Of a DNA stretch of 64,000 nucleotides, positions 36,544 through 49,683 are shown in pieces. How positions within the stretch are numbered: position 1 is the first letter of the stretch; each line of letters starts with the position of its first letter. The notes beneath the pieces were generated by a model. It was given only the letters and a program-made list of their open reading frames with translations, had not been told where the DNA came from and searched no databases. Origin of the DNA: Guyanagaster necrorhizus (Eukaryota; Basidiomycota; Agaricomycetes; Agaricales; Physalacriaceae); the NCBI RefSeq assembly GCF_019112545.1, contig NW_025064887.1:1552413-1616412 (forward strand), written 5' to 3'. The position numbers and the translations under genes are program-made.

Positions 36544-37684
36544 TCGCTGCCATCTAGTCACGTGTGACTTTCCGTGACACCAAGTCGACGAATGTCGTCT
36601 ATCTTGCTACTACCCGGAAAGGCAGCGCTTTGAAGTACTGGGGCTCAGCGTTGAGGTCACCATGTCGAGGATATGGGGTGTGGTAGAGTGAGCATCAGAG
36701 CTGAGATTGACCTCTTCTGGAGGAGGAGAAACGGTGGAGGGCGTCGATGACATCGGTGGGCCTTGTTCTGGTGGTAAAGAACGAATATGTCACTTTGCCA
36801 AATTTGGTCATCTCTCTTGTTTTCATCCATCGATCTCGTCGCCGTTCATCGAGGTCGCTCTTCTTCCTGTCTCACTGGCTAGCTCTCACTCATGCAGACT
36901 TGGGGGACTCGTCAGCTCTGTTCTGATATCTTATACTACACGACGAGAAGGACAGCGATAATGGTGACTTCCGGAAGGTAAGCGTCATCCTTGGCAATAC
37001 TGCTGCCTTCAAGCTTCATGATAGCTGATAGTGCGATAAGGATGTATACTTTTCTGTGGCTCTAAAATGTATGGTATACGTTGTTGGTTGGTCGACGAGC
37101 AGTATCGTCCGACATCGACGATAGCAATGACATGCGGTCGACTGAAGCGCATTCGAGTCTCATGAATGACACTACTGTCCATAGTATGTCTTTTGATTTT
37201 TACCCTGAGCCTTGTCGCTGATGAGAGGCTTACGCGATTTCCTTGCGGCACAGACCTTCTGTTGCCAGGATATTCAGGTTCAGAATCCCCTTGTGGAGCC
37301 CAGATATTTGTCTCGTTGGCGCCTTTGAAGAACAGGCTGCCAATCACTCTTCGTTGTCCGAACATCCTCGTATCGGCTTGCCAGATCATACGGTGATCCT
37401 GGGCATTCCAAGACACAGAACCGTGCCTCTGCGTCTCAAGGAACTGCGTGTCCGATCTTATACGTCGTCCAGCCACCGTTGCAGCACTACACCGGACCGT
37501 AAGGTTATTCTCTATAACCCTCAATCATGTCAGGGTGCTCCTGCGCAGTGAAGAACGCCGTTAAGCCGTATGTGCTGCGAATTACCAGGCCAGGACGACT
37601 TGATTATTCCAAATCAAGTCGTCCACGTCGAGACGGAATATCCCCGCTTGCCGAGGAACTGTGCATTCGGCCCTATGCGCTGTT
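36544..37684. other. Interval without an assigned gene
   Basis: Contains a 171-codon minus-strand frame (37009-37524) and overlapping plus-strand frames, none with a recognised family. Parts may be 3' exons of the cyclin-like gene, because a coding-looking stretch (GWMAVEQRIGPNAQFLGKRG, minus, about 37610-37680) lies just beyond its apparent stop in another frame. A perfect 13-bp hairpin is at 37593-37624. Confidence 0.35.
37593..37624. repeat. Perfect inverted repeat (13-bp stem, 6-base loop)
   Basis: GGACGACTTGATT at 37593-37605 is followed by loop ATTCCA and then its exact reverse complement AATCAAGTCGTCC at 37612-37624. Confidence 0.9.
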
Positions 37685-39118
37685 CTACGGCCATCCAACC
37701 ATCCACAGGGTCACTCCGTCTATTCCAAATCCCAGGATGCTGCACCGGCGCACGGGCATCTGCTCATCAGGACCTATGTGCTGTCCGATCAGCATCGTGT
37801 TGTGTCCGACGATAGGGTTCTCCTGTACATCGCATGGCGCGGCAGGGTGGTGCACTTCCGCCGCTTTCGGGACAATTCTTGGGCTATACACCGTGCCGAT
37901 GAAGATGCCCAAAGTGTCGGTGAGTGATGGCGGCTCGATAGTACCTTGTCTACTATAGCCTCTTCTTGCTCTCAGAGGAATGCCTGGAGGTGCGTTGATC
38001 TTGAGCTTGTCAAGGATGTCGCTGACAACCGTTCGTGTGTAGATGTTTGCACTCGGGAAGGAGCAGGCGGCTGCAAACCGATGCAAGTCTTCGATGGATG
38101 CTTTCCAGTCGTTCAGTGATATATCAAGTCTGTAACCAAGGCCATGCAAAGCATGGCGGCGGACTTTTTCCACTGTACGACTGTCAATGTCCATGGCTAA
38201 AGCCCTGAAAGAAGTGTGAGCCTCATGCATCATAGAATATATGCTTAATGCTTACCAGAGCCTCGTCGAATAGATGTCTTGACAATACTTAAAGCCCAGG
38301 AAACACCCGATGAAGAATACTCGGGCGAGAACGGTAGGTGTCCTCCTCATGGATGTAGCAACTTCCAAATAGTCTCCTGATATATACCAGGCTATGGAAT
38401 ACTGTGATGTTATCCAATGTCAGTGTCTCCATGATCGCTTGGGTGACAATGACTGTCTCGCTAAATGTCGACCAAGCTTTTCAGAACCTATCATTTACTG
38501 TGAGTTCATGCTGCCTATACCAAGTGGTCATGGTGCTCACCTCGCCGAATCAGTGGTCACTTCTGTTCTGGATTCATTTGTGATCGTTGCATGCAACCAC
38601 ACCGCGATGAGTGTGGCAAAGGCTTTGAGCTCTTCACTGTTTTTGTCTTTGGTAGGAGACCAAAGCAGCGAAGAGATCATTGCCTCTTCTGCATTCATCG
38701 ATGATTGGTTAAAGGATGTATGTATCGACTCTGGTAAGTTGACAATTGCCACCACCGACTGAGGAGACAGGCAACCAATTGATGGTCCATGCGACGCCTC
38801 TAACCTCTCCGGCCCTTGCTGGGAAATCATATCTCTGGCTAGCGCAGACTGGTCGATGTTCCCAGCCCTTTTCATCACTTCTTCCCAAGGTAGGTCAGGC
38901 TGCATACAACGAATGTCATCGAATGATGGTTGTGGGCGGAGTTTAGCTTGAGGAACTTCTGTGGCATATGGTCTATCATGCGCGCACGTCTCCTCGCTCT
39001 GGCGACTGGTAGATGCGTTGTCCATGCGCATGACGTCGGCGTATTTTGGAGGTGGAGGGAAGGTGATGGATTCAGATGAGGAGTATGGCTTGGGGGCGGG
39101 GACGGGAAACGGTGGCAT
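37685..39118 (-). CDS. Cyclin-box-like protein, gene model uncertain
   Basis: Minus strand, start MPPFPVPAPKPYSSSESITF at 39118. A Pro/Ser-rich N-terminus leads into a helical part ending FATLIAVWLHATITNESRT. After introns around 38490-38530 and 38440, pieces read SIAWYISGDYLEVATSMRRT and TVLARVFFIGCFLGFKYCQD, then ALAMDIDSRTVEKVRRHALH and GYRLDISLNDWKASIEDLHR. The middle pieces look like helices 2-5 of a fungal cyclin box (TVLxRVFFxGCFLxFKY ... W ... LxxHAL ... DW). Cyclins bind and activate CDKs. Frame changes around 38440 need a 52-base intron or mean a frameshift, so the gene could be damaged. The C-terminal end is also uncertain. Confidence 0.45.
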
Positions 39119-39646
39119 GGATGATGATGTGTGATGGCCGGCCTTTGGACCGTGACCCTTGCAACGTCGTTGAACAAAAAAAATGCGACGCCATCGACGC
39201 AGTGGGTTGGGGGTATGGCGGCAATAGGATATGAGGCGAGGTATAGAAGTGTGTGAAGTCAGGTGCTGTTGGGCGCCGATGGTCAGCAGGGTTGAAAAAA
39301 GACTTGGTTATAAGTTCAATGGATTGTCGGTGCATTTCGTTGATGTGGGGTAACTTGGATACCGTTGTTCGTGTCGGTGCTCTTGAGAAATGAATTCCAA
39401 TGTTGATCTATCAAAGGAATGATTCTGTGATTGGAAGTAGGCGCAGGATTGCGCCTTTGTGAAGGTAGCCTTTATTGTGCAGACAGCGTGAATACGCTCT
39501 CATTTATTTCGCTAAATCTTCTTGCAATCGCAGGCCATAGTGTGTATAGCATCAAACCGAGCCTAACATATTGCAAGATAACTTCGTCTCTCAATCCGTC
39601 AATATCCGTCCTGGCTGCTTTAGTTACTAGCCTTAGGGACCAATCT
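39119..39646. other. Intergenic, no gene recognised
   Basis: About 530 bases: promoter of the cyclin-like gene and 3' flank of the permease. Nothing else seen. Confidence 0.5.
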
Positions 39647-41937
39647 CTAGTTCAACTTCTTTCTGAAGGAAGAACGATCTCTCATAATCGTCGACGACCT
39701 TTCGTTCCTCGTCAAAGAAGGAAATAGCACCGGGTGGCCTCCACTGCTTGCGCCACTGTCACTGTCAGAAAACGTGCTGAAATATTCGAGGCTGCGCACC
39801 TTTGTACGTCGGGTTACTTTGTAGACTCCGAAGAGGATGGGTAGGGCGACGACCAGTATGTACGAGAACACGAACGTTGTTGTATTCCACTGGCCAGGAA
39901 GGAATACCGTGAATCCTGTTGCGAACATCATTGTGATGGAACAGAATAGTGAATAAAATCTGCAGGGTATCTCATAAGTATCAATGAAATATATATGAGA
40001 TGGTAGCTCACGCTAGGTAAGGCTGGCATTTGGATCGGCAAGGAAGCAAGTTTCGGGATATTCCTTGGAACTTGAGAGCCTTTGTGAAGGGACATAAGCT
40101 TGGAAGATATATATATATATTCTTGACCGCTCACCCTGTAGAACCAGATATAAGTGAAAGATATCGCAGCGTAATTAACGGTTTGGCAGACCGTGGAAAT
40201 ATCGGTGAACCTATATCGACGTCAAGTCATTCACGAAAGTCCTCTCGATGAACCCAGCCATTCACCACTGCAAGACCACGCTACCGCTTTCCGAAACCTG
40301 AAGGAAGGACAAGAAGGCGACTATTATCGTGATGCCGACGCAGTAAATTGGGACGCCGGATGAGGTGCAGCGGCAAAGAACTTTAGAGACATGGCCATTG
40401 AGCGCAAGACCATAGAGGGTCCGGCTGGCGCAATAAACATAGCTGTTCCCTGCGGAGAATATGGACAGTATTATTAGTGCATTGACCAGATGGTCCCATC
40501 CCCGAACGCCCAAGGTCTCCATAGCGATAATGTAGGGCGACGCAGCTGCGCCAGTGCGCTTCCCAGATGAGGCCAAAGCCAGCTTCGGGTCGGTGTAAGG
40601 AACGATCGTCCCTACAGTGAAGGCACCGACGATGAAGAACGTCCCGAGTCGGTAGAACACTGCGTTGAAAGAGCGGGGTAAGACCTTCCGGGGGTTCTCC
40701 GCCTCGCCAGAAGTCATCGCCACCAACTCGGGTCCTGGGGGCGGGGGAGTTTAGCTTGGAAGGCCGCGGGCGGTGATTGTGAGTGGATGGTACGTACCTC
40801 CTACTGTGAAGACTGCTTGGGTTAGGCAACGGAGGAATCCGAGGAAGTGTCCGAGCGATCCGGAGTGGACGTAAGTCGCGAATGGGGTTCCCTGTGGGAT
40901 GATGAGAGCTGTATGGTGTAGGAGAGAAGCGCTAGCTCACAGGGACTTTGGAAGCTAGTAGTAGTAGTACCTTAAGATCAATATATAAAAATGGCTGCTG
41001 CTAGTGGGTTACTTACGGTCCCAGTTCCGAAAGCCGTAACGATCATGGATAGGGTTCACTCCAGCCATCGTGACGAACGTGAACATGAACAGACCGAGGA
41101 TGAGGATGATCTTTCCTATAGCCAGCCAGTATTCCGCCTCTATGGCATACATTCAGTCGCCATGAGATCCTTGGAAGTTGTGCGACTCACCTCCATAGTA
41201 CTTGACAGTAAAAATGTTAAGTAAACTAAGCAGGGTTTTCAGAATGGAAGAAGAGCGGTATACGAAGTTATGATGGTACCCACGTGTAAGTTATTAGAAC
41301 GAAGACAATGACCGCGGCTGTGGGAATCTTTTCCGTCCAATACCTTAGCATCAAGTTGAAGGCTGTGATCTCGAAAGGAACATTCATGGCCATCTGGATG
41401 AAAAAATTGATTCCTACACAAACGCCGAGAGCGGGATCCACATAGCGATCTGCGCATTGAGACTGGATTAATAAGTAGGGTATGTATCCGGAACATATTC
41501 TTTGGAGGTGCTGCGAACTTACGAACGGAGATGAGACTGGTACCCAAGTGACGAGTTCGGCTGCAACATAAGACGGCGATTCAGCTGAGTTGAAGGGTAT
41601 TAAAGGAAAGTTCTTACATAGACAGGAATTGATAGCTAGGACGACCGTTGCCCATACTACGAATGCTAAGAGGAGACTTCCAGGACCGCCATGCGGCAGC
41701 GCAGAGCCTATCTGGACGAAAAGAGCTGTTCCTATGGTACCTATAGAGAAAGGTTTCAGCCCCCAGTTATTCTCCAACCGTTTGACGAAGGGACCTACCG
41801 CCAATCCCAATTAATTGAATGTGCCTCGGCTGGTGAAATATTGAGATAAACACGAGTGGCGGAGGGAATAGCTGTACCTTCAAAGTCCTCTGAGTATTGT
41901 CTCTGGCAGCGCAGTCGACGGTGGTGGAGGAGGCCAT
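39647..41937 (-). CDS. Amino-acid permease (fungal AAP/YAT family, APC superfamily)
   Basis: Twelve-helix proton-coupled amino-acid importer of the plasma membrane. MASSTTVDCAARDNTQRTLK at 41937 is followed by an intron and PRHIQLIGIGGTIGTALFVQ, the conserved TM1 of the family. Then come SLLLAFVVWATVVLAINSCL, TWVPVSSPFVR and FADRYVDPALGVCVGINFFI. PFEITAFNLMLRYW, TSGEAENPRKVLPRSFNAVF (loop after TM6) and LSIFSAGNSYVYCASRTLYG (TM8) follow. The last exon gives LPGQWNTTTFVFSYILVVAL (TM12) and a polar tail ending RDRSSFRKKLN. About nine introns. Specificity cannot be told; general amino-acid permeases of this type are usually controlled by nitrogen source. Confidence 0.87.
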
Positions 41938-43471
41938 ATCTTCGTCTTTGGGGCTTTTTGAAATTTCGAGCTAGTGAAAGGTTGTATCAACCAATTGCAT
42001 CGCGCATTACGGCCGAGAGGTAGGAGAAGCAACCTTTGGTGTGAAGCCTTGCGGTTTGACTCGAGTTCAGCCGAAGATCTGCTAGTGGGAGGGCTGGCAA
42101 GTATCCAGACAGCAGGGAGAACTGAAGCGGCCAGTTCTTCATTCTTCTCGTCCTACAAAAAATATCACGAAGTATAAAAGACTCAGTATGGCTGAAGACG
42201 GGACATTGAAGTGTAGAAGGAAGATAGGGCTTAAGAATTACATCTGTCTACTCGTTCTTGTTGATGATACCTCGATGCGCGATGTGATGATTGGAAAAGT
42301 GTATCAGCTAATTTTTAGAGGGTCTGTGTCGGTACATCGCTGAACTAGACTTGAAAGCTCGCAGAGTACAGGAGAAGGGGTGGCCTATGATGTATAATTT
42401 AAGCAATATGATACCCGGAACAAGGATAATTAGAAAAAAAGATTGTTTACCTCCATTTAATAAGGCTAGGATCGTAGCAAGGTTTTGAATGAAGCCAGAT
42501 AGTAGTCAATTTGACTACTGTCAAACTGAACAATCAATGCTGTGAACAGAACACCTTTCAATTGGTCCGAATTTCCTGGAGGGTTCATTAATTTTACGAT
42601 TGGTGGTGAATCCCAAGACTTGGATACCAGCAAATACAAACCTGGAAAGCCTTGATGGTTCGGTGTATAGTGCAACGAAGCTTGGAAGCCAGTGAGAATT
42701 GGAGTTGAACAAGAGTCCACTTCGAAGGGATCCAAACCTAGACCTAGACGCCGATCACTCTATATACAGAGACCGTATGTTGGATCTAGATCTGAGCATG
42801 ACATGATGACTAACCATGCTGACTAATGCGGGACATGTCCGGGATGAGTGCTTACGGAATCTTCGGTTCATCGGGGCATCGATCAGCGAATCAAAGAGGT
42901 TCCCGGGTTCTCCGCATAGGAGAAGTACAGTATTTGGCATCGAGAATTCGAGCAAGTCGGGGAGAAGGGCCCCTTTATACGGCATTTTATACGGCATATA
43001 TTTTGACAAGAACAACAATTAATTCGATTGCAGCGGGCGCAGGTTATCCTTGTGCGAACGCTGATACGCGACGGTACCCCGAGTGAAACATGGTGCCGCC
43101 AATTAAATGAACAGCAGGCTAGAGGTGTGGGTCAGACCAAAGTACACAAAAGAGACAGGCGGCTGGTGGTGGTCGCCTTTCCTCGCTCCTTTTCCCTCTG
43201 CTGAACAGTAGTCCTTCTGCTCATCGTTGGACGTCTTGGCATCCGATCTCGGAGGTATTTGGCTTTGTTGTGTTCAGGGCCAATGACGAATTCATTACGT
43301 GGGCGCGAAGGCATCAGCACGGTCAGCACGGCCGGTACCGTTCGCTCCTACTCTTTCCAGTCTATCATCTGCATCTGTCATGACTTTCTGACTGCCGTTT
43401 TCACCGCCATCTGCTCCTTTCTTCGACCACGAACACAGTTACGACCCCCTCAAAACTATCGTGAGGCCGCA
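41938..43471. other. Divergent intergenic region between the permease and flippase B
   Basis: About 1.5 kb. No gene recognised. Small frames only (42466-42735 minus; 43259 onward, plus, runs into the flippase). A short direct repeat TTATACGGCAT is near 42975-43000. Contains the promoters of both flanking genes. Confidence 0.5.
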
Positions 43472-46400
43472 ATGTTGAAACGGGGCATGTTTAGCGGCCT
43501 GGCGGCCTGGTATGAGAAAGTGGCGGCCTTCAACATCGAAACTCTTTTCGTGAAGAAGAAGACGCCTGGACCGAAGCGGACCGTGTTTGTCAATGAGAGC
43601 CTACCGGAAGACTATTATGATAAGAAGGGGCGGATAAAGGGGGAGCATGTTTATGCATCGAACCAGGTCATCACTTCGAAGTATAATGTTGTTACCTTTC
43701 TACCGCGAAATTTGCTTGAGCAGTTCAGGCGAGTAGCGAATGTGTACGTCTCTCTTCTTTTTGATCTTGTTTGAATTCCCTAAGCCTTTGTTCAGTTTCT
43801 TCCTTGGAATTGCCATCCTGCAATTTTTTCCCAAGTTCTCCACCATTTCCCCTGGCCTCGTTATTCTTCCTCTTCTCATCGTTCTCGGGATTACCGCTAT
43901 AAAGGATGCTTACGAGGACATCAAGCGCCACCAATCCGATGGCCGCGTAAACCGCGGCACTGTTCGCGTTCTCGCTGGAGGTGATTGGCATAATGCCAAC
44001 ATTACCGGCAACAAGACTCGTGATTTCACCCACCATGTAAACCGCTTCCTTATCCCTGAAAAGTTCAGGAAAACGGCACCGCCCACTCCACTTGCGGAAA
44101 AGGTCGAAGGGAAGGAAGGTCTAGAGTCCTCAACCCCAGTTTCGCCGGTCTTACCGCCACCTGATATCGAGTTTGACGATGGCACCGATCACCCTCGTCA
44201 CCGCCTCCATCTCTTCGGCCATCAAACTTACAATAACCCTCATTGGAAGAAGGCGCTTTGGGAAGATGTTTGTGTCGGTGATTTTGTGAAAATCTTAGAC
44301 AACGAGCCCTTACCCGCCGACATTCTCATATGCGCGACATCCGAGGACGAGAATGTCGCGTTTGTCGAGACCAAGAACTTGGATGGAGAAACCAATCTCA
44401 AATCGCGGAATGCCGTTCCATCTCTGACACATTTGAGGACGGCTAAAGCATGCACGGAGAGCAAGTTCGCCGTCAATTTGGACCGTCCGGACAACAATAT
44501 GTTCCGTTTAAATTCCACGATAAGCGCAGATGGTGAACAGGCTCCGGCGGATATCCAGATGACGCTTTTGAGAGGAACGGTCCTGAGGAACACTGGCTGG
44601 GTTATTGGGCTCGTTATATTCACGGGAGAGGACACAAAGATCATACAGAACTCAGGCGGAACGCCCAGCAAGAGGAGCAAGGTGGAAAGGCAAATGAACC
44701 CCCAAGTGTAAGTCGGTCAGAAATTTACTGGCATTCGGCGCGCTTACAGCTAATGAAAAGATTTATCAATCTGATAATACTTGCATGCATGGCCATTGCC
44801 TGTGCTATCGCTGATTCTGTCTTGGAACATCAAATGTATCCTGAAGGTGCGCCATGGCTCTACGATGACAACCGAGGTGGCGATAACCCTTCCATCAACG
44901 GTCTCGTCACTTGGGCTTTCGCTCTTATCACGTTCCAAAACATCGTTCCCATTTCACTGTACATTTCCATCGAATTCGTCAGGACATGCCAAGCAGCCTT
45001 CATATACTTCGACTACGAAATCTGGTACCCAAAGACAAACCAACCCACTCTCGCTCGGACGTGGAACTTGTCTGACGATCTTGGACAGATAGAATACATA
45101 TTTTCAGATAAGACAGGGACTTTAACTCAGGTACGTCATTCTATCCATATATCGTCTGTCTGCTTCTTATGACACTCTCAGAACTCTATGATATTTCGAC
45201 AATGTTCGATCGGTGGTAAAGTGTACGTTGGTCAGGTGTACGCTGGTGACATCCATGAAGCAACTCCGCCGGCATCGCAGGCTGCCATCTCGGCAGATGA
45301 TCATGCCGCCGGCGCCAGCGCTGAAGGATCTTCAGCAACTATTACCGAGCCGACTCCCGGAACAGAAATGACTGCAGAAACACACTTTCACTGTGAATCA
45401 CTGGAGAGAGACATCGCTGCTGCTCTGCAGTCAAGCTCGACGTCGGGAAATGCTGCTCATGCACGGGCTTTGAACGGCTTCTTCTCGGTTCTGGCCTTGT
45501 GTCATACTGTCCTTACCTCCATCAATCCCGAAACACGAAAGATCGAATACAAGGCACAAAGTCCGGATGAAGCGGCGCTGGTACGTGCAGCGGCGGATCT
45601 TGGATATGTTTTCCGCGGCCGTGACAGGGAGATTCTGACCTTGCAAACGCCCTTGTCCACCGGCCCGGACGACGTCGAACGCTATGAGCTCCTCAATATA
45701 CTCGAGTTCACCAGTGCCAGGAAGAGGATGAGTGTGGTGCTGAGGAAACTGGACGATGCAGACGGCAGACTGTTCCTATTGATGAAAGGGGCTGATAATG
45801 TCGTCTTTGAGCGACTACGGAAAAGTGGAGATGAGAGTTTGCGAGAGTTGACCGAGACGCATCTGAGCGAGTTTGCCAATGGAGGATTGAGGACATTGAC
45901 TCTTGCATACAAAGTCATCAACGGTGAGAGTTTTCTTGTTCAGATGTTATCCGTCCACTGATACGGGTTACAGAGGACGAATATGCTGCTTGGAGCGAAC
46001 GTTATCATGAGGCTACCGTAGCACTCGATAACCGGGAGGCCCGTATTGAAATGGTTTCGGACGAGCTGGAACATGATTTACGATTGTTGGGTGCTACAGC
46101 TATCGAAGATAGTCTGCAGGACGGGGTACCGGAAACTATTGCTGATCTTAAACGTGCCGGTATCAAGGTATGGGTAGCGACTGGCGACAAGTTAGAAACA
46201 GCTATTGGTAGGTTTCACCGCCTTTCCCTTGACTTTTTGCTGACATGGTTTTATAGCCATCGGACACAGTACCAACCTAATCGGTCGAGAGTCCAACATC
46301 ATTGTTATTAGGGGCGGAAATCATCATTCAAGGCCTGTCTATCAGCAGATGGTTCATGCGGTAGAGGAGTTTTTCCCCGAAAGTGGCATTCTTGACGAAG

Positions 46401-48511
46401 GAGAAAGCTTTGTGAAAGAACAGCAGTTGGCATCTGTCTCTTCTAGGGACGATAATGCATTGCGGAGGGTCGAGACTGGAATATCTTCGATTGTAGGAGC
46501 AAACAATGGCGATCGCCCTGGCGGATTTGTTCTGGTCATCGATGGCACGGCGCTGGACTACGCAAGTACCGTCGTTTCTATTTGTGTATCCTTGCTAACC
46601 TTTATTTCAGGCTTTGGGTGATGAAGAACACAAAAACTTACTCCTGCGGCTCGCAATGCTCTGCGAAGGTGTGATCTGCTGTCGTGTATCCCCTCTGCAA
46701 AAAGCCTTGATCGTCAGGCTGGTCAAGGATGGCCTCGGTGCTATGACTTTGGCTATCGGAGATGGCGCGAACGACGTTAGCATGATCCAGGTTCGTAACC
46801 ACTCGTGCATCATTTATACCTTCGTTCGCTGATCTCTGTTTCAAAGGCGGCTGATGTTGGTGTTGGGATTTCTGGTGAAGAAGGGTTGCAGGCAGTGAAC
46901 TCGTCGGACTATGCTATAGCGCAGGTACGTACAGGCTCAGTCATTATAATTGGCGCGCGCTAATCAGTCGACAGTTCCGATTCCTTAAACGGTTGCTTTT
47001 TGTTCATGGGCATTGGTCATATGCTCGCAATGGAAACATGTACGCTGCGCATATCTTCTGACCATGGTCCTTTTCTGATGCCTATTAAAGGATTCTGAAT
47101 TTCTTCTACAAGAACATTGTTTGTATTGGCGTTCTTTGGTGGTTCCAAATTTATTGCGGTTGGAGCTCTAACTAGTAAGGATTCTCTCTTTGCTTTATTC
47201 GGTTGCGGAACTGACCAGATTTTTGGTTTAGTGTATTTGAATATACATATCTCCTGTTCTGGAATTCTTTCTGGACTCTTGCGCCTGTTATTGCCATTGG
47301 TATTTTCGATAGATTAATAGGTATTTGGTTGCTCTCACATTCTAGATCAGTCTGTCTAACGCAAGATTATAGACGCGGATGTCTTGATGGCTATCCCCGA
47401 GTTGTATCGTTACGGACGTGAAGGGAAATGGTTCGGTCTCAAGTGGTTTACTGTCTATATGTTCGACGGTGTATATCAGGTATGTCACCTACTACGTCTG
47501 ATCAGCTACATCGTTGATTTGTCTCCAGTCTGCCATCATATTTTTCATCATTCTCTACGGTTACTTTTCCCCTACTTCACGAACTGATGGCTACGACCAA
47601 CATCTTCAGGAATTCTCAACCGTAAGCCATCAGTTATATAAGCATTATAATCCGACTGACCGACCACCTTTTAGACCATGGTGTTCTCTGCCGTCATTGT
47701 TGCCAACCTTTTCAACGGTTTGAATACTAATGTCTGGACCGGTTGGGTATTCTTCGCTGTCTTCATTGGTATTATTCTTCTGTGGTTGTACACGGTACGT
47801 GGATATCCCTACTCATATGGAAATCCCTCGCTTACCTGCTTACAGGTCGTTTATAACGCCATCTCCCCTGGATGGTTCGTAACTCTTGTCTATGGTAACA
47901 ACACCTTCCTCTTCAGGTCTGCACTCTTTTGGCTCGCGCTTCCAATTACCGTATGCGTTTCGTTGGCGCCGCGGTACATCGCGAAAGCATGGAAGTTCGG
48001 ATTCGCACCTGACGACATTGACATCCTGCGGTACATACGAAAGATCGACCCGGGCCGAGATTTGTACAGTGTACATCAGGAGGATGGTATTGGCCTGAAA
48101 GCCATGAAGAGACCGCTTGAAGGGGATGACGCTCTTTCGAGACGGACGTCTCGGTCGAGTTACGCCTCCATGACTGCTGGACCGTCGAGGCCTGGAGTGC
48201 ATTCAGGCGCGGACATTCGGTTGGCCAGTCGGACAGATATGTCGACTGGTATACGGTCGGTGCATCGTGGATTCGATTTTGCCACTGAGGAAGGAGGAGT
48301 GGCTATGAGCAGGATGCAGAGCCATTTATCGGAGAGGAGGACGAGTAGTCGCAACCTTACTGAATTTTCTCGGACGGCTAGTCGGCATAAGTCAGGCAAG
48401 AAGAGCGCGGACGGGAAGAGGAGTTCTGATGGTCCACATCATGGCTTCTCAATACGGAGGGGGCTACGAAAGCTTAGGCCTGGTACGTCGGGGTCCGAAA
48501 ACCCCTCATAG
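43472..48511 (+). CDS. P4-type ATPase (phospholipid flippase), paralogue B
   Basis: Same family and layout as paralogue [21 protein letters not shown] starts at 43472 (the ATG falls where paralogue A starts, so the upstream in-frame Met at 43259 is not used here). [34 protein letters not shown]4-type [32 protein letters not shown] and [15 protein letters not shown] follow, then [11 protein letters not shown] and, in TM7-10, GIFDRLI and [19 protein letters not shown]. The C-terminal tail has [20 protein letters not shown] and ends [14 protein letters not shown]. Introns sit at the same points as in A (after the ANV, NPQV and GTLTQ positions), so the two share a duplicated ancestor. B has a longer insert (about residues 160-215, Pro/Ser-rich) before the actuator domain. 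Appears intact. Confidence 0.92.
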
Positions 48512-49600
48512 TATCTTTGTTTTAGTTCCACGAGTTCACGACACTACCCCATCATTCATTTCTCATTTATTGCATTTTTTTTCACGATTCATCTAATAGT
48601 ATGCTTTTATTGTGTACATCTGTATCTCTCACTTTCACCATAACGCCTAGCTATTAAAGTACCATCCATACTGCTATTTTTTTGCAACACGATGACGATG
48701 TGATGTGCATTTTAAACTATGTCTTGGATCTAGAAACTGCTGAATCGACGAGGAATCATGGTTAAATGTGGGTGATGATTCTTTGCTTTATTCTGCGCGT
48801 GGTCAGGACCGAGATGCGCCTGGACGATGAAGTTGACCGACTTGGGAATCACACCAGCGTATACCTCCAGATATCGAATTTCTTCAAGTACCGATATAGT
48901 TTGTATCTCTCCATGACATTTTTCTTCATGAGAAAAGCCTGGTCCGTTTGGCCAGGAGCAATTCTTTTCACAATGAGGATATCTAAATGACCATTTGTTA
49001 GCAGCTCATCATTATGGAGAACCCAAAGGAACATATATATATCCATAGGTCTGTATCTGAATGTAAAGGGATGCTCATCGATCCGCATCCCGGTGACTGC
49101 TAACAGATGAGAAATGTATTCCTCGCTGAACCGAAGGACGTTGAGCACTAAACCAATCGAGTTAAGAAGTAGGAAGCTCATTTGACACGATGAGAACCGA
49201 TCGATCGATCGTGTAGGATCTGAGGTTCGGTCCGAGTGACGGATTGCCATATCGATGTCGGAGTGGTTGACTGACAGGCAGCGATATTGGACGCCGCTAG
49301 GCACCAGAACTCTAGCTCAATGACACCAAAAGTATACTAGTGTACTTGTCTGAGTTATCAGTGAAAGGAGCCAAGCCACAGTAGAGACGAAACACAAAAC
49401 CCGTCACCGTCACTTCTACAGTCGAAAAGACAAAATCTCTCCACGTAAAGTCTGACGACCTGGCATAAGATATAGATATTTCATCTGGGGCGAGTGGCCG
49501 TGTTCCTACTGCATACAATGCCATCGATAGACGCCATTCCTTCCAATGGTATGTCTCGTAGAGCGTTATGCCAATTAACCGAGAATTTCTTTGAAGAGAA
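48320..49600. repeat. Source copy of a segment duplicated at 60898-62201
   Basis: Last roughly 190 bases of the flippase B coding sequence plus about 1.09 kb of downstream spacer. It aligns in the same orientation over its whole length with 60898-62201. This copy keeps its CpG sites. Confidence 0.9.
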
Positions 49601-49683
49601 GTGCGGAGAGAGATCCATGTGTGTTTAAGATTGATTTGGACAGTAAATCACACATAACTAATAATATAATTGACGAACACGTT

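Noticed and set aside
49199..49217. Short ATCG repeat
   Set aside because: Only about four units; ordinary low-complexity sequence with no sign of function.
48320..49600. Possibility that the duplicated segment is itself a transposon inserted after flippase B
   Set aside because: Its left part is continuous, in-frame coding sequence of the flippase tail, similar to paralogue A, so this is the original and the right copy is derived.
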